From positions 1,007,501 to 1,071,500 of the forward strand of contig BSDZ01000014.1 in NCBI GenBank assembly GCA_030268105.1: a stretch of DNA of 64,000 nucleotides, read 5' to 3'. The notes under the pieces were generated by a model. That model was given only the letters and a program-made list of their open reading frames with translations, was not told where the DNA came from and did no database searches. Shown piece by piece: positions 10,037 to 21,285 of this stretch; position 1 is the first letter of the stretch; every line of letters begins with the position of its first letter. The position numbers and the translations under genes were made by a program. This DNA is from Volvox africanus. Its lineage: Eukaryota > Chlorophyta > Chlorophyceae > Chlamydomonadales > Volvocaceae.

Positions 10037-12108
10037 GACTCTAGCAAAACGAAAACGCCTTTGCGAGTTAAGTTAGTAAGCGGGGCCACGATGATGGAAT
10101 ATTTTTCAATGAACTTTCGGAAATAATTGGTCAAGCCAAGGAACTTATGCAGCTCCGTGAGGTTCTGAGGCGCGGGCCAATCACGAACCACGGTGACCTT
10201 CCACGGGTCCATCTTCACACCGGTGGCCGACACAATGTGGCCCAAATATTCCACCTGAGGCTGCACCCAAAAGCATTTGGCGCGTTTAGCAAACAATTGC
10301 TCCCGCCTCATCACGTCGAGCACGAGCCGAAGATGCTCCAAGTGCTCCTCGCGCGTCTTAGAATAAACCAAGATGTCATCCAGGTAGCAAACAACGAACC
10401 TGTCGATGAACGGCCTAAACATGCGGTCCATGACCGCCTGAAACGTCGCAGGGGCATTAGTCAAACCAAACGATAGGACCGTATACTTGAAGTGACCAAA
10501 GGGCGTCCGAAAAGCGGTTTTCGGGATATCAGAGGCAGCGATGCGGATCTGATTATAGCCCTGTTGCAAGTCAATCGAGGAAAAATAAGCCAAACCCTTC
10601 AGCTTATCCAACAGGTCGTCAACGCGTGGCAAAGGGTAGCGATTTTTCACCGTGCTCGCATTCAACCCCCGATAATCGATGCACATGCGCAAGGTCCCAT
10701 CCTTCTTACCGACAAACAAAATCGGCGCAGAATACGGGGATGTGCTGGGGCGTATCATACCCTTCGCGAGCAAATCCGTCACCTGGCGCTTCACCTCATC
10801 CAGCTCCAATGGACTCAACCTGTACATTGGCCGGGCCACAGGCTGCGCTCCAGGCATGAGAGGGATTGTGTGATCAACAGGACGCATAGGTGGCAGCCCA
10901 GGGATATCTTTGAAGAGGTCCTCATACTGTGACAATAAGGCCTCAACCTCAGGATCCACAGAAGTCTGCGCGGTGGTGGCAATGCAGCCCACCCATGGCC
11001 TCAAAAGCAGTCCGTGGGCACCCTTCCGTAACAAACGGACAGCTTCCTTACGCCCGACTAGCTCCGGTTCGATTCGCGTGGCCATTGCGGTCACGGCGAA
11101 ATTAACCATAGGCACTGCCTCAGCTTTGCCCCCCTCAGGTGTGACATGTTCGAACGACAGGAAAGGTACCTTAATCAACAGAGTACCCTTGCACAAATGC
11201 AGGGTGGCAGCCTCCATGTCGATGTGCGCGCGGTACTGTCGTAATGTCGCAGACCCCATTATGTACGGTGCAGTCTCTGCTAAGCCCTGCAGCACGTACG
11301 GCTGGATCACAACACGCAAAGGGCCTAACGATAGGCTAAGGGTGATCCTGCCCACGATGGGATGCTTACCCCCGTCGGTGAGAGTAACCTGTGGACAATC
11401 AGACGAACCTGGGGTCAACCCCAGCGCATTCACCTCTGCGACAGAGATGAAGTCGTTGCTGGCACCGGTGTCAACGAGTGCCTTCAGAGTACGGCCATTT
11501 AGACCAATCTGAATCACCGGGACACGGTTATCTACGAGCGACTGCCCGGCAGATAACGTCAGTGCACTTAGGGCGGGTTCTAAACTTACGGAACCCTCAT
11601 CAGGAGCTTCGTACCAAACGTCAACCGAGTAGGATGTCCCTGGCCACGGAGCCAGCATACCCTCCCGATCCACACCGTTAGCCAAAACGGTGCCCGGCTC
11701 GAACCGGTGGACACACCGCATACCCCTTAACGATGCCTCTGCCTTGCGCCGACAGAAAGCAGGGAGTAATACACACGCGGCGGTGCCTGGATATTGACGC
11801 CTACAACTCCTGTATACGGCCAACTGTTCCGACATCTCACGCAGAGACGAGGGGATGAACAAAACCACGTGTTTTGACAGATCGATAGACGACAGGGGAC
11901 AGCGTGGTGTAAACAAATTACACAACGGATCTAAGCAGAGAAGTCCCGTGCGTCCGTCAAGCGTGATGCATCGCGCAATGACTCACTCGATGTGTCCAAG
12001 TACACAAGGCAACAATGCCTTCATGGCTGGCCATAAGGATGACCACCGACCACGTGTTAGTTCAGAAATCCCGGGCGGTGCCCCCTCCGCAGGAACCCGG
12101 GCAAACCC
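9787..12108 (-). pseudogene. Gypsy element C: protease and reverse transcriptase
   Basis: The longest open stretch (from about 11925, 712 codons) follows the gag UAG (12109-12111) in the same frame, with one extra TGA between. The protease active site is VDTGAS at residues 151-156 of the open stretch. The RT follows with FSSIDLQQGY (Asp 452), LSFGLTNAPATF and YLDDILVYS (514-517), then the thumb and connection (GLTNYFRKFIEKYS). After residue about 650 the frame becomes nonsense because of a shift near 9950-10030. RT and protease catalytic residues are all present, making C the best-preserved Gypsy copy here, but it is not autonomous. Confidence 0.9.
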
Positions 12109-12111
12109 CTA
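12109..12111 (-). promoter_or_regulatory. Candidate readthrough UAG at the gag-pol boundary (element C)
   Basis: The coding context is CCG AAA TAG GGG TTT. Downstream codons stay in frame with the protease. Element A has TAG at the homologous place (14954-14956, CCA ACA TAG GAA ATT), also followed by G. A conserved stop at exactly this point resembles gammaretroviral gag-pol readthrough. That function is inferred only. Confidence 0.45.
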
Positions 12112-13344
12112 TTTCGGCATAGGTCCTAACGGCGGCAGTAATGGGCAATCCTTGGTAGGATGGCTCTCCGCGCACCGTAGACAAACATTGGCCGCTTTCG
12201 GACGCTCGAACTCGGAATGATTGCAATTCCATTTTGGCATCAACGGGTCATCCGTGCGAGTCCGCTTTGCATTGGGGTCAGGGCGCTGTGCGGCTGCCAT
12301 CGACGGCGCGCCCCCACGCTTCCTGCCCTTGGCTGGGTCCGAGCTCGGACCTGCTCCTCCTGACCCGTGGACACCTGAGCTAGCGCCCCCGCGCGCCTTG
12401 CATTGCCGGTTGCTGCGTCGCGTTGCGGCAGTAGGTGTGGGGCGGGTAGCTCCAAGTTCCTGGTCCGGAGCTACAGCTTCCCCAAGCGGATCCTGCACTT
12501 GCACGGCATTTGCACGAGGGGCAGACTTGACTTCTTCTTCACCAGCAAGGAGTCATATCTCCGTACCCTTAGCAAATGTGACCAAGGCATCGTACGACTT
12601 GAACGGCACCCCAGACAAGTCAGTAGCGCACCATTTAGCCAAAAGTTTCGTCAGGCCTCACTTAAACCAAAAGACACGCTCGTTCTCGGTGAGGTCAGCA
12701 ATGGGGGTCACTAGTGCTTCGAAGCGTGACTGGTACACAGGTACATTTTCACCCCGACGCATGTGGTAGCCACCGGCCGCCAAAACCTTACGAGCCTCCA
12801 CATCACGTGCTTGCACCTCAGTAGTGAACCATGCGAGCAGAGCGGAAATCAACTCATCAAAAGTATATTCAATCCGGGCGGTGGTCCATTCACGATACCA
12901 GTCCTTCACTGAGCCCTCAAGGGTGTTACCAACGAAGAGACACCTGATACCATCATTATTGCCACCATGAACAGCCTGGAGATACTTTTTTGCGTCACGC
13001 ACGTACGCACAAGTTGCATCGGCTATGCTAGGGCCTGGTGTCTTTTCACTCAGCGAGATATTAAGCCTAGGAATGGGAATTGTCAATCTCATCACCTCAG
13101 GGATGGCAGCGTGCCCTTGCGATTGAGGTAATGGCAGAACCCGTGGTCCAGCAGTGTTGTCCATATTCGTATTAACTGCTGAATGTGGCACAATTAAGTG
13201 GGCAGGGGTCTGAAGGACAAGGGGCTCTTGAGTGGCTCGCGTGCCAACTGTCTCAAGACCTCTATCCGGAGCTCTAGCAGCCACAACAAATTCGGGTTGG
13301 CTTGCTAAGCTAGTGAGCAGCGTATCGTCGCGTTCCGCAGACAT
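12109..13344 (-). pseudogene. Gypsy element C: gag
   Basis: The start MSAERDDTLL at 13344 aligns with the gag starts of elements A and D. The capsid-like region holds CLFVGNTLEGSVKDWYREWTTA and YTFDELISALLAW. A TGA at 12658-12660 replaces an Arg codon present in element A (FWFHRGL). The frame continues to a basic linker and a zinc knuckle CLRCAESHPTKDC, of spacing CX2CX3HX4C, one residue shorter than the canonical knuckle. Gag ends at TAG 12109-12111, after which the same frame continues into protease-RT. Confidence 0.85.
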
Positions 13345-13672
13345 GGAACATGAAGCAATACCCTAGGCTTGCGTAATAGAAGACGACTTCTATCACAAAA
13401 GCAAGAGCACAAACAATTCGGTGAGCCTACCGACAGTACTCTTGAGGAGATTCAGTAAATTCAGCAGGTACCTGCCTAGCTGAGTCCTAATGTCCGTCGT
13501 TTGGGTGATAAGAGTCGCCAACTGGTCCGGACAAAAGCCGGTCTCAGTTGTCGCGGCAAGCAATGCCGGAGTGCTAAGATTACCTGCGACTCAGAGCGTA
13601 TACTCACACAACAAGTGCAGCAATCTAGGCAAAAGCAATTAACCGATTACAGCCCGTTTTGGGGCTCCCACC
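13345..13672 (-). other. Element C leader with primer-binding site
   Basis: Untranslated leader of element C. Its 5' end on the coding strand, at 13672, is TGGTGGGAGCCCCAAAACG. The + strand therefore ends in GGGGCTCCCACCA, which looks like a tRNA 3' end and marks a primer-binding site. An LTR should end directly upstream, but the adjoining LTR is truncated and of the other type. Confidence 0.6.
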
Positions 13673-14227
13673 ATATAACGTATGTATACGAATTAGATTG
13701 TGTTAAGTACACGAGTACTTAATCCAAAATAGTGTCGAGCCGACTTCGGTCTCTAGGCGGCCGTCCTCTCACCTATCATGTCGCGATACCGATGTGCAAT
13801 ACAGGTCTCACTGGATTCCGATCTCAAGTGTGAGTACCTTCTTAGCACTGTTCTGAATATCGCGTAATCCGTGATATTATTGGATGCAATGCATGCAATA
13901 TGCGAAGGTCCGAATATCGGTTGCCGACCCAACCATAGCGATCATCACGTTCTCGCATACGTGTATGGTTGATGACACGGATGAGGTAATAATATTTAAA
14001 GTATTATAACGTAATATATTATGTCAACAGATAGATCGCGCATTAATTATCAGCCTCAAGTCAAACATGTTGACCGACAGCGCGATGTCATAGATGATAA
14101 TGCAACGTGCCTGATTAGCTAGATATACTCAAATATATCATGCTAATGTAATTGTATCATGCTTCATAATGCTCGAATGTATTGCAGTCTACTTCGGTGT
14201 GAACGGTGATTGAACCAGCGTACAACA
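13673..14227 (-). mobile_element. Gypsy element B 5' LTR, truncated
   Basis: This is closely similar to 5461-6021, the type A LTR, and ends GCGTACAACA followed by GGATG at 14228-14232, completing the duplication seen at 5202-5206. About 255 bp of the LTR end nearest the primer-binding site are missing. It abuts the leader of element C, so a deletion or recombination removed C's own 5' LTR, the rest of B and the end of this LTR. Confidence 0.85.
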
Positions 14228-15112
14228 GGATGCTTACCCCCGTAAGCAAGGGTAACCTGTGCACAATCGGACGACTGAGGGGTCAACCCCAATGCGTTCA
14301 CCTCTGCTGATGAGATGAAGTCGTCACTGGCGCCGGTAAGCTGCAAGCACCTTCAGCAATCGACCAGTGAGGCCGATTTCAACAACAGGGACACGATTTC
14401 CTGTCGGAGTCGACTCCGCAGATAGCAAAAGTGACCCTAGGGCAGGTTCAAAGTTGGTAATACCCACCACAGGAGCTCCATACCACACGTCAACGATATA
14501 GGATAGCCCAGGTAGCTGTACTGGGGATCCCACCACGTCCACACCATTAAACAAAACGGTGTTCAACTCAAATCGAAAGACACGCTGCATACCTTCCAGT
14601 AACACAGCAGCAGCCCTACGCTGGCTGTAGGATGGTATCAGCACACATACGGCCGTGTCCGGACTTCAATGTCAGCATCTCCTATTCAGACAGCTCCCGA
14701 AAAGATGAAGGGATGAACAAAGTGACGTGATAACGTGACCAGATAAATCAAGGGACGAAAGGGGACAGCACGGTGTGAACAGATTACACAGCAAGTCAAA
14801 ACGGTCAAGCCCCGTGCGGCCGTCAAGCAAAATTTGTCGACCAATAGCGTGTTCAATTTGTCCGAATACAGAAGGTTGCAAAGCCTTCACAGCGGGTCGC
14901 ACAAGTCCTGCAGTCCCCGGTGGAGTCCCTTCCACTGCGACCTGGACAATTTCCTATGTTGGCCTTGGAACAAAAGGCGGCAACAACAAACAGTCTCTCG
15001 TGGGGTGCTCCGCCGCACATCTCAGACAAAGGTTGGTGAGTTTCCGACGATCAAATTCCGAACATGGGCACTCCCACTTCTGCATGTACGGGTCATCCAT
15101 ACACACCCTTTT
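14228..15112 (-). pseudogene. Gypsy element A: zinc knuckle and protease part
   Basis: Coding order: VCMDDPYMQKWECPCSEF, zinc knuckle CLRCAAEHPTRDC (CX2CX3HX4C), TAG at 14954-14956, then in the same frame VEGTPPGTAGLV, a linker, and the protease start up to GLTPQSSDCAQVTLAYGGKHP at 14232. At the protease active site the aligned sequence has ASDDFIS after a frame break near 14330. The reading continues on the far side of element B at 5206. The left edge carries the GGATG duplication, the right edge the CTTTT duplication of the solo LTR. Confidence 0.85.
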
Positions 15113-15919
15113 TGTTGTACCTCTCCTTTGGGTTTGCTCATAAGTATCTGCGCGTCTGAAGACTTTCGATACCGATGCGCAAGCACTTGCAAGTACAGCA
15201 AGGCAATCGAGAGCAAACAAAGACAGCAGAAGACTTCAAGACAAGGAGAAATATAACTTACAACAATACTGACCAAAGCGATGCAATGGATGTAATCGCC
15301 GTCAGCGCCGGAAGCAAGCAATCATCACGCGGCGGTGACAAGCAAAGTTCAGGCTTAGCTCAGGCTAAGTATAAGAGCGGTTAGCGATAATAATGTTGAA
15401 CACAAAGGTGTTCTCCGGTATCCAAATGTCTTGTCTTACTTAGCCGTCCTCGCATCTGTTATACTCGCAGCATCGCGACACCGTACGACTCACACTAGGA
15501 GGCCGATCCTAAGTGTGACAACCCTACTGCGTATAGGCGATGTCCACGTATAACAACCAATAAGCCTTTCCGGCATTCGCATGATGCAAGGGTCCGAATA
15601 ACGATATTCGGTTGCAAGGCATGTATCGCAACGGGTGCAGCGTTCCCGACGTATGCCACAATGATGTAATAATATATCAAATAATATTACTTATTGCTCC
15701 ATAGCATGAGCATAATGCACTTCTCAATTATTCGGGATTTCATGCATGTTAGGCGGATCAGCCATGATGCGATGTCGCGATGCATAATGGTAACATGCCA
15801 AAACAGATATAAATGTATGCGAATACATTTACGTTCATGCAAGTTTATTCATATGCGTCATACATTCATCAAAACAGCACACCGCCTTGTATCGGCGGGA
15901 AACGAACCGTAGCACAACA
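15113..15919 (-). mobile_element. Solo LTR (type B) with CTTTT duplication
   Basis: It runs from TGTTGTACC to GCACAACA, 807 bp, with CTTTT at 15108-15112 and 15920-15924. It is closely similar to the element C LTR at 7209-8042. Gag of element A is split by it between NPSVKS and VCMDDPYM. A lone LTR with a clean duplication is the product of recombination between the two LTRs of a former full insertion. Confidence 0.93.
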
Positions 15920-17004
15920 CTTTTCACACTAGGGTTGGCATTCTGCGCCACAGCTATCGTTGGCGTGCTTCCCCGTCGCTTTCCTTTATATGGACCCGAG
16001 CTTGGTCCTGCCCCCATTGACCCACGAGCGCCCAGCCTTAGGCCTCCACGGACGTTGCGATGTCTGTCCATACATATGGCTGTCGTGGCCGCCTCGGGGC
16101 GTTGGCTGGCGGGGCTCTGGTCCTTGGGCTCCGCTTCCTGATGTGATTCCTGTGCTCGCATTGCATGGACACGAGGATGGACTTGTTTGGCTTCACACCC
16201 AGCCAAATTACGAACTTCAGCGCCCCGTGCGAACTTCACCAGGGCGGTGTATGACTGAAACGGCTCCCCATTAAGATCGGTGGCACACCATCTTGTCAAG
16301 GGCTCTGACAGGCCCCGGTGGAACCAAAAAACGCGATCTTCTTTGGGTAAATTGACAATGGGAGTCACCAGCGCTTCAAAACGTGATTGATATGCAGGCA
16401 AAGTATCATTCGGACGCATATGATATGTGCCCTGTGCCAACATTTCACGAGCCTCAATGCTGCGTGAGCGGACTTCAGTAGCCATACGAGCAAGCAACAC
16501 TTCGATCAGTTCATCAAAAGTGTACTCATCCCTGGCGGTGGTCCATTTGTCATACCAATCCTTTGCAGCACCCACGAGAGTGTTTCCTATGAAAAGACAT
16601 TTAATAGGATCACACCCACCACCATGGACTGCCTGCAGATATTTCTTAGCATCACAAACGTATGCATGCATCGTATCTGCAACACTACGTCCCGCATTCT
16701 TTGCCTTTTTGTCAACCGAAATATGCAGCTTCGGCACAGGAATAGACAATTTCATTACCTCCGGTACGCCAACGGGATCTTGCACTGCAGGCGTCACTGG
16801 AGCCCGTTGCACTCCAGCTCCCTCACTGGTTGTTGCCGCTGTTGACAGTGGCACAATCAAGTGCGTGGGGGTCTGGAGAACGATAGGGTCTGGCATCAAA
16901 CGGGTTCCGACGGTATCAGGTTCGGCCAAAATCGTTCTAGGGGCGGTGCCTGCATCGGGCTGGCTTGCTGCGCCTAAGAATGAACTATCCTCACGACCCA
17001 ACAT
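15920..17004 (-). pseudogene. Gypsy element A: gag
   Basis: The likely start is the ATG at 17002-17004 (MLGREDSSFLGAASQPDAG), matching the start of element D (MSGHEDSSFLVV). The capsid-like core includes CLFIGNTLVGAAKDWYDKWTT and YTFDELIEVLLARM. The frame stays open without a stop to the solo LTR at 15919, including FWFHRGLSEPLTRWCATD, where element C has a stop. This is the longest uninterrupted gag of the window; the zinc knuckle lies beyond the solo LTR. Confidence 0.85.
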
Positions 17005-17463
17005 GGAGCACGAGCCCACACTTTCAGTCAGGGATATATTGGACAATTCACCAAACGACTGGAACAATGGGCTACCCATTTGCTCGTGTACCAACAGTAC
17101 TTCCGAGCAGATCGATGAGGAACGCGATGTAATCCGTGAGGCCATCTTTAATCTCCGAAGTGCGCGCAATCAATTCCTTGATTTGATCGGAGTTCAGATA
17201 TTGGCCAGCCAACACCGCGTTTAGTGATGAAGTACGTTCACGTGTGACTCATGATACGGGCTCGCAACAAGAAAAGTGGTCCTGGCCGCAACAAGAATGC
17301 AGCAGCTATTCGAAAACAAACAGCAGTAGTTACAAACTGGAAGCGGCGGCATCCAACACGCACTGCCAAAATCCTCGGCAAAAGTGTCTAGCCATCATGA
17401 GAACCTACTTCTGATGAGGGACAATGAGACAGCCCGTGAATGGAACCATCTCGCTACCAAATT
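17005..17463 (-). other. Element A leader with primer-binding site
   Basis: Untranslated leader between the 5' LTR and gag. Next to the LTR the coding strand reads AATT then TGGTAGCGAGATGGTTCC, closely matched in element D next to 19207. The likely primer-binding site is TGGTAGCGAGA, different from the site of element C. Confidence 0.6.
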
Positions 17464-18273
17464 TGTTGTATCTCTCCTTCGCTCATGCACTAGATCTGCA
17501 CGTCTGAGTGTTAGATAATAGTGCCACTTGCTTACGAACAGCAAAACATTTCAATGCGAGCAATGTGACAGTGGAAGACTTTAGAGCAAGGAAAGATCCA
17601 ACTTACAATGATCCACGATTACAGAAAGGTAGTAGGCCGTCAGACCCCACAGGCAGCGTTCATCATACGGCTGATGGTGGTATGCTGGAATAGCTCAGGC
17701 CGATAATAAGTAGATATAACGTACGTATGCCAATGAGATAGTGTTAAGTACACGAGTACTCATCCAAAATAGTCGTCGAGCCGACTTCAGTCTCTAGGCG
17801 GCCATCCTCGCATCATCATGATCGCGATGCCGAGGTGCAGTACAAGTCACACTGGATCCCGATCCCAAGTGTGAGTTCTATCAGAGCACTCGTCTGATTA
17901 TTGCATAACTCATGAGATAAATGGATGCAACGTATGCAAGGTGCGAAGGTCCGAATATTGATATTCGGTTGCCGACTAACCATCGCGATCATCGCATTCC
18001 CGCATGCATGCCTGATCCATGATGCGAATGATGTAATAATATATCAAATATTATTACTTGATAGATTATGCCGAAATGGTGTCGTGCATCGGTGTTGACC
18101 TCGAGTCAAACATATTTGACTGACAGCGTGATGTCACAAGTAACGATGCGGAATGCTAATCTAGCTAGATATACACGAATATATCACGCTAGCATGCTCA
18201 TATCATGTTTGCTCATACTTTGGTAGACTCGGGCCTACTTTGGCATGGGCAGAGATCGAACCGTGGTACAACA
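17464..18273 (-). mobile_element. Gypsy element A 5' LTR
   Basis: TGTTGTATCTCTCC to GGTACAACA, 810 bp. The right flank, CGGTGGTCCATTCG, is gag sequence of element D, so A inserted into D. The partner duplication is not found because the 3' side of A is deleted at 4500. This LTR is closest to that of D. Confidence 0.88.
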
Positions 18274-18742
18274 CGGTGGTCCATTCGTCATACCAATCTT
18301 TCGCAGCACCCTCAAGGGTGTTTCCTATGAAAAGACACTTAATGGGATCGCACCCACCACCATGAACAGCCTGCAAGTATTCCTTGGCATCACAAACGTA
18401 TGCACGCGTTGTATCAGCAACACTACGCCCTGCAGTCTTTGTCTTTTCATCAGCCGAAATATTCAACTTTGGCACAGGGATCGACAGTTTCATCACCTCC
18501 GGTACACTGGCAGGATCTTGAACTACGGGTGTCACTGGAGCCCGTTGCACTCCAACTCCCTCGCTCGTTGTTGCCACTGTCAACAGTGGCACAATCAAGT
18601 GTGCGGGGGTCTGGAGAACGATGGGGTCTTGCAGCATATGAGTGCCAACAGTGTCAGGTTCGGCCAATGTTGTTCTAGGGGCGACGCCCGCATCGGGCTG
18701 GCTCACCACAACTAAGAATGAACTATCCTCGTGACCCGACAT
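18274..18742 (-). pseudogene. Gypsy element D: gag N-terminal part
   Basis: It starts at the ATG at 18740-18742 (MSGHEDSSFLVVVSQPDAG) and runs open through VPEVMKLSIPVPKLNIS and CLFIGNTLEGAAKDWYDEWTT to 18274, where the LTR of element A interrupts it. It is very similar to the gag of A. The rest of D is not seen anywhere to the left in the window. Confidence 0.88.
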
Positions 18743-19207
18743 GGAGCACGAGCCCCACACTTTCAGTCAGCAATACGTTGGACAATTCACCGAAGTCTAG
18801 AATAACAGGCTACTCGTTCACTTCGCCTACCGACAGTACTTCTGAGTAGGCCAATAAGGAACGCAATGTAGGCTGTCAGACCATCTTTGATCTCCGAAGT
18901 GCGCGCAATTAGGGCCTTGATTTGTTTGGGATTCAGGTGCTGACTGGCCAACACCGTGTTTAGTGATGGCGTACGTTCACCTACCACTCATGATACAGGC
19001 TCGCAATGAGAACGCAGCAGCTTTACAAAAACAAGTAGAACAATTACAAACCGGAAGCGGCGGTGTTCAACACGGCTCAGCCTAGATCCTCGGCGAAAAT
19101 ATCTAACGGGCTGTGGTGATCGTCGCCGTCGTTCACCATCATGAGAACCTACTTCCGATAAGGGATAATGAGACAGCCCGTGAATGGAACCATCTCGCTA
19201 TCAAATT
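18743..19207 (-). other. Element D leader
   Basis: Untranslated leader, closely similar to 17005-17463, with the same primer-binding region (AATTTGATAGCGAGATGGTT) adjoining the LTR. No coding sequence is seen. Confidence 0.6.
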
Positions 19208-20013
19208 TGTTGTATCTCTCCTTCTTTGCTCATGCACTAAATCTGCACGTCTGCGTGTTAGATTCTAGTGCAGATATGCTCGTGAACAGCAAAGCACTCA
19301 GATGGGAGTATTGTGACAGCGGAAGACTTCAGAGCAAGGAAATATTCATCTTATAAAGATTCACAATTGTCAAAGTGTAGTCGGCCGTCAGACCCCGCTG
19401 GCAGCGTTCATCATACGGCTGATGGTGCTATGCAGGATTAGCTCAGACCAGTTTTCAATGGGTAGAACGTATGCTTGTATATATAATGGAGGTAGGTACG
19501 TGAGTGCTTATCCAAAGTAGTATTCGATTAGACATCAGTGTCTACGCGGCCGTCCTCACACCTATCGTGCTCGCGATGCTGATGTGCAGTACAAGTCACA
19601 CTGGATCCCGATCCCAAGTGTGAGTACTTTCAACGCACTCTTCTGATTGTCGCATAAATCATTGGATAAACGGTTGCAAGGTGCGAAAGTCTGAATATCG
19701 ATATTCGGTTGCCAACTAACCATCGCGATCATCGCATTCCCGCGTGCACGCCTTATCCATGCTACGAATGATGTAATAATATATCGAATACTATTACTGG
19801 ATGGATTATGCCATAATGGTGTCGTGCATCAATGTTGATTATAAGTCAAACGTACTTGACTGACAGCGCGATGTCACAAGTAACGGTGCGGAATGTTAAT
19901 CTAGCTAGATATACGCGGTCATATCACACTAGTATGCATATGCCATGTCTGCTCATACTTTGGTGGACTCGAGTCTACCTCTGCATGGGCGGCGATCGAA
20001 CCGTGGTACAACA
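19208..20013 (-). mobile_element. Gypsy element D 5' LTR
   Basis: TGTTGTATCTCTCC to GGTACAACA, 806 bp, with the same palindromic blocks as the other LTRs. The right flank CTGCG is the expected duplication, but its partner is lost. It appears inserted into, or joined to, an LTR of opposite orientation that begins at 20014. Confidence 0.87.
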
Positions 20014-20682
20014 CTGCGAACGCCTGACATTTGGTCAACATAGGCGCACGGCATCATTATAGCACGAATAATTAAGTAATAATATTGTTTATATTATTAT
20101 GTCGTTGTTGGCATGAATGAGGCGCGCATGCGGAAATGCGGAGATCGCAGTGGTTGTCCGGCAACCGAATATTGATATTCGGGTCTTTGCATCTTGCATA
20201 CGTCAAGAAGGATTATTTAATTATATTTGCGAATATCGGAGGTGTGCATTGGAGGTACTCACACTTGGGATCGGTGATCCAGTGTGCATCTATCCTTGTA
20301 CCGCACATCGGTATCGCGAGCATTACAGGTGCGAGGACGGCCGTGTAGAACAACGTTGTCTGATTGAACATTACTTTGGATAAGTATTCGTATACTTATT
20401 CCCGTTACGAATATTGATATACGTTCTATCAATTCATTATTGGCCTGAGCTAATCCTGAGCACTGCCATCAGCCGTATGATGATCGCCACCCGCTGGGTC
20501 TGATGGCTGATTCTCTTAATGGCATCCATAAATCTTTGTAAGTTGTTTCTCTTCGTGCTGAAGTCTTCCACTGTCACTATCATCGCATCTGAGTGCATTG
20601 CTGTCCACAAGCACTCCGGCACTAGTGTCTCACATCCAGACGCGCAGATTAAGTGCATGGGCGAAGAAGGAGAGATACAACA
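20014..20682 (+). mobile_element. Gypsy LTR, + orientation, 5' truncated
   Basis: It carries the reverse-orientation family blocks (GGCAACCGAATATTGATATTCGG near 20160, GTAAGTTG...CTTCCACTGTC near 20540-20575) and ends GAGATACAACA at 20682. Its first part is replaced by the junction with element D. Confidence 0.75.
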
Positions 20683-20689
20683 CCCCTGA

Positions 20690-20793
20690 GATCTCGTCTG
20701 AATGCTTTTGTCTATCTTGTGAGCATTCGGTACCTGGCACTTAACGTCCAGACGTGCAGATAATTGCATGAGCAGCAAAGAGGGACACAACAT
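20690..20793 (+). mobile_element. Second LTR end fragment
   Basis: About 100 bp resembling the LTR 3' end (CGTCCAGACGTGCAG... ACACAACA), ending at 20793 where Gypsy protease sequence starts. It is probably a truncated solo LTR inserted in element E. Confidence 0.6.
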
Positions 20794-21116
20794 CTTCAGC
20801 AGTACGGCAATATGGGGCTCACCTTAACATGGAGTCTGGAACTCTTCGCATGCGCAAGGGGACGATGTTGTGTAAGGTACCCTTTATGATGTTTGTAAGT
20901 GTTGCACCAGAGGGGGATAGGTCAGAGGTGGAGCCTGTGGTTAACATTGCTGTGGCTGCGATGGGCAAGCGGACTGAACCCAAGCCAGTCAGGTGCAAGG
21001 AAGCCGTTCGAATGATTTGAAAGGGCGCCCATGGACTGCTTGCGAGGCCTCGGTTGCATTTGATGCAACCACCACTGAAATCTCTGTGGATTCTGAGGTT
21101 GAAGCCCTTTTGCTTA
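20794..21116 (+). pseudogene. Gypsy element E: protease-region remnant
   Basis: The + strand reads QQYGAHLNMESGTLRMRKG, KVPFMMF, EPVVNIAVAAMGKRTEP and KGAHGLLARP, which aligns with the region downstream of the protease in element C (QYRAHIDMEAATLHL... KGAHGLLLRP). A stop falls after VRMI and a shift follows. It is the only coding Gypsy fragment of + orientation in the stack, and both edges are LTR fragments. Confidence 0.75.
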
Positions 21117-21285
21117 TGTATCCCTCTTCACTGCTCATGCACTTGTCTGCATGTCTAAACATTAAGTTCCACTTGCCAAATGCTCTCAAGATAGAACAAA
21201 GCATCTGCACGCAATATCAGAGGCAGCGGAAGTCTTCAGAAGCGAAAAGGTTACAACTTACAGTCCAAGGGATGTGATGCAGTGC
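21117..21285 (-). mobile_element. Gypsy LTR end fragment
   Basis: TATCCCTCTTCACTGCTCATG followed by CTGCATGTCTAAACATTA and a GCGGAAGTCTTCAGAAGCG block matches the first 170 bp (+ strand view) of the - strand LTRs. The rest is missing. Confidence 0.65.
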
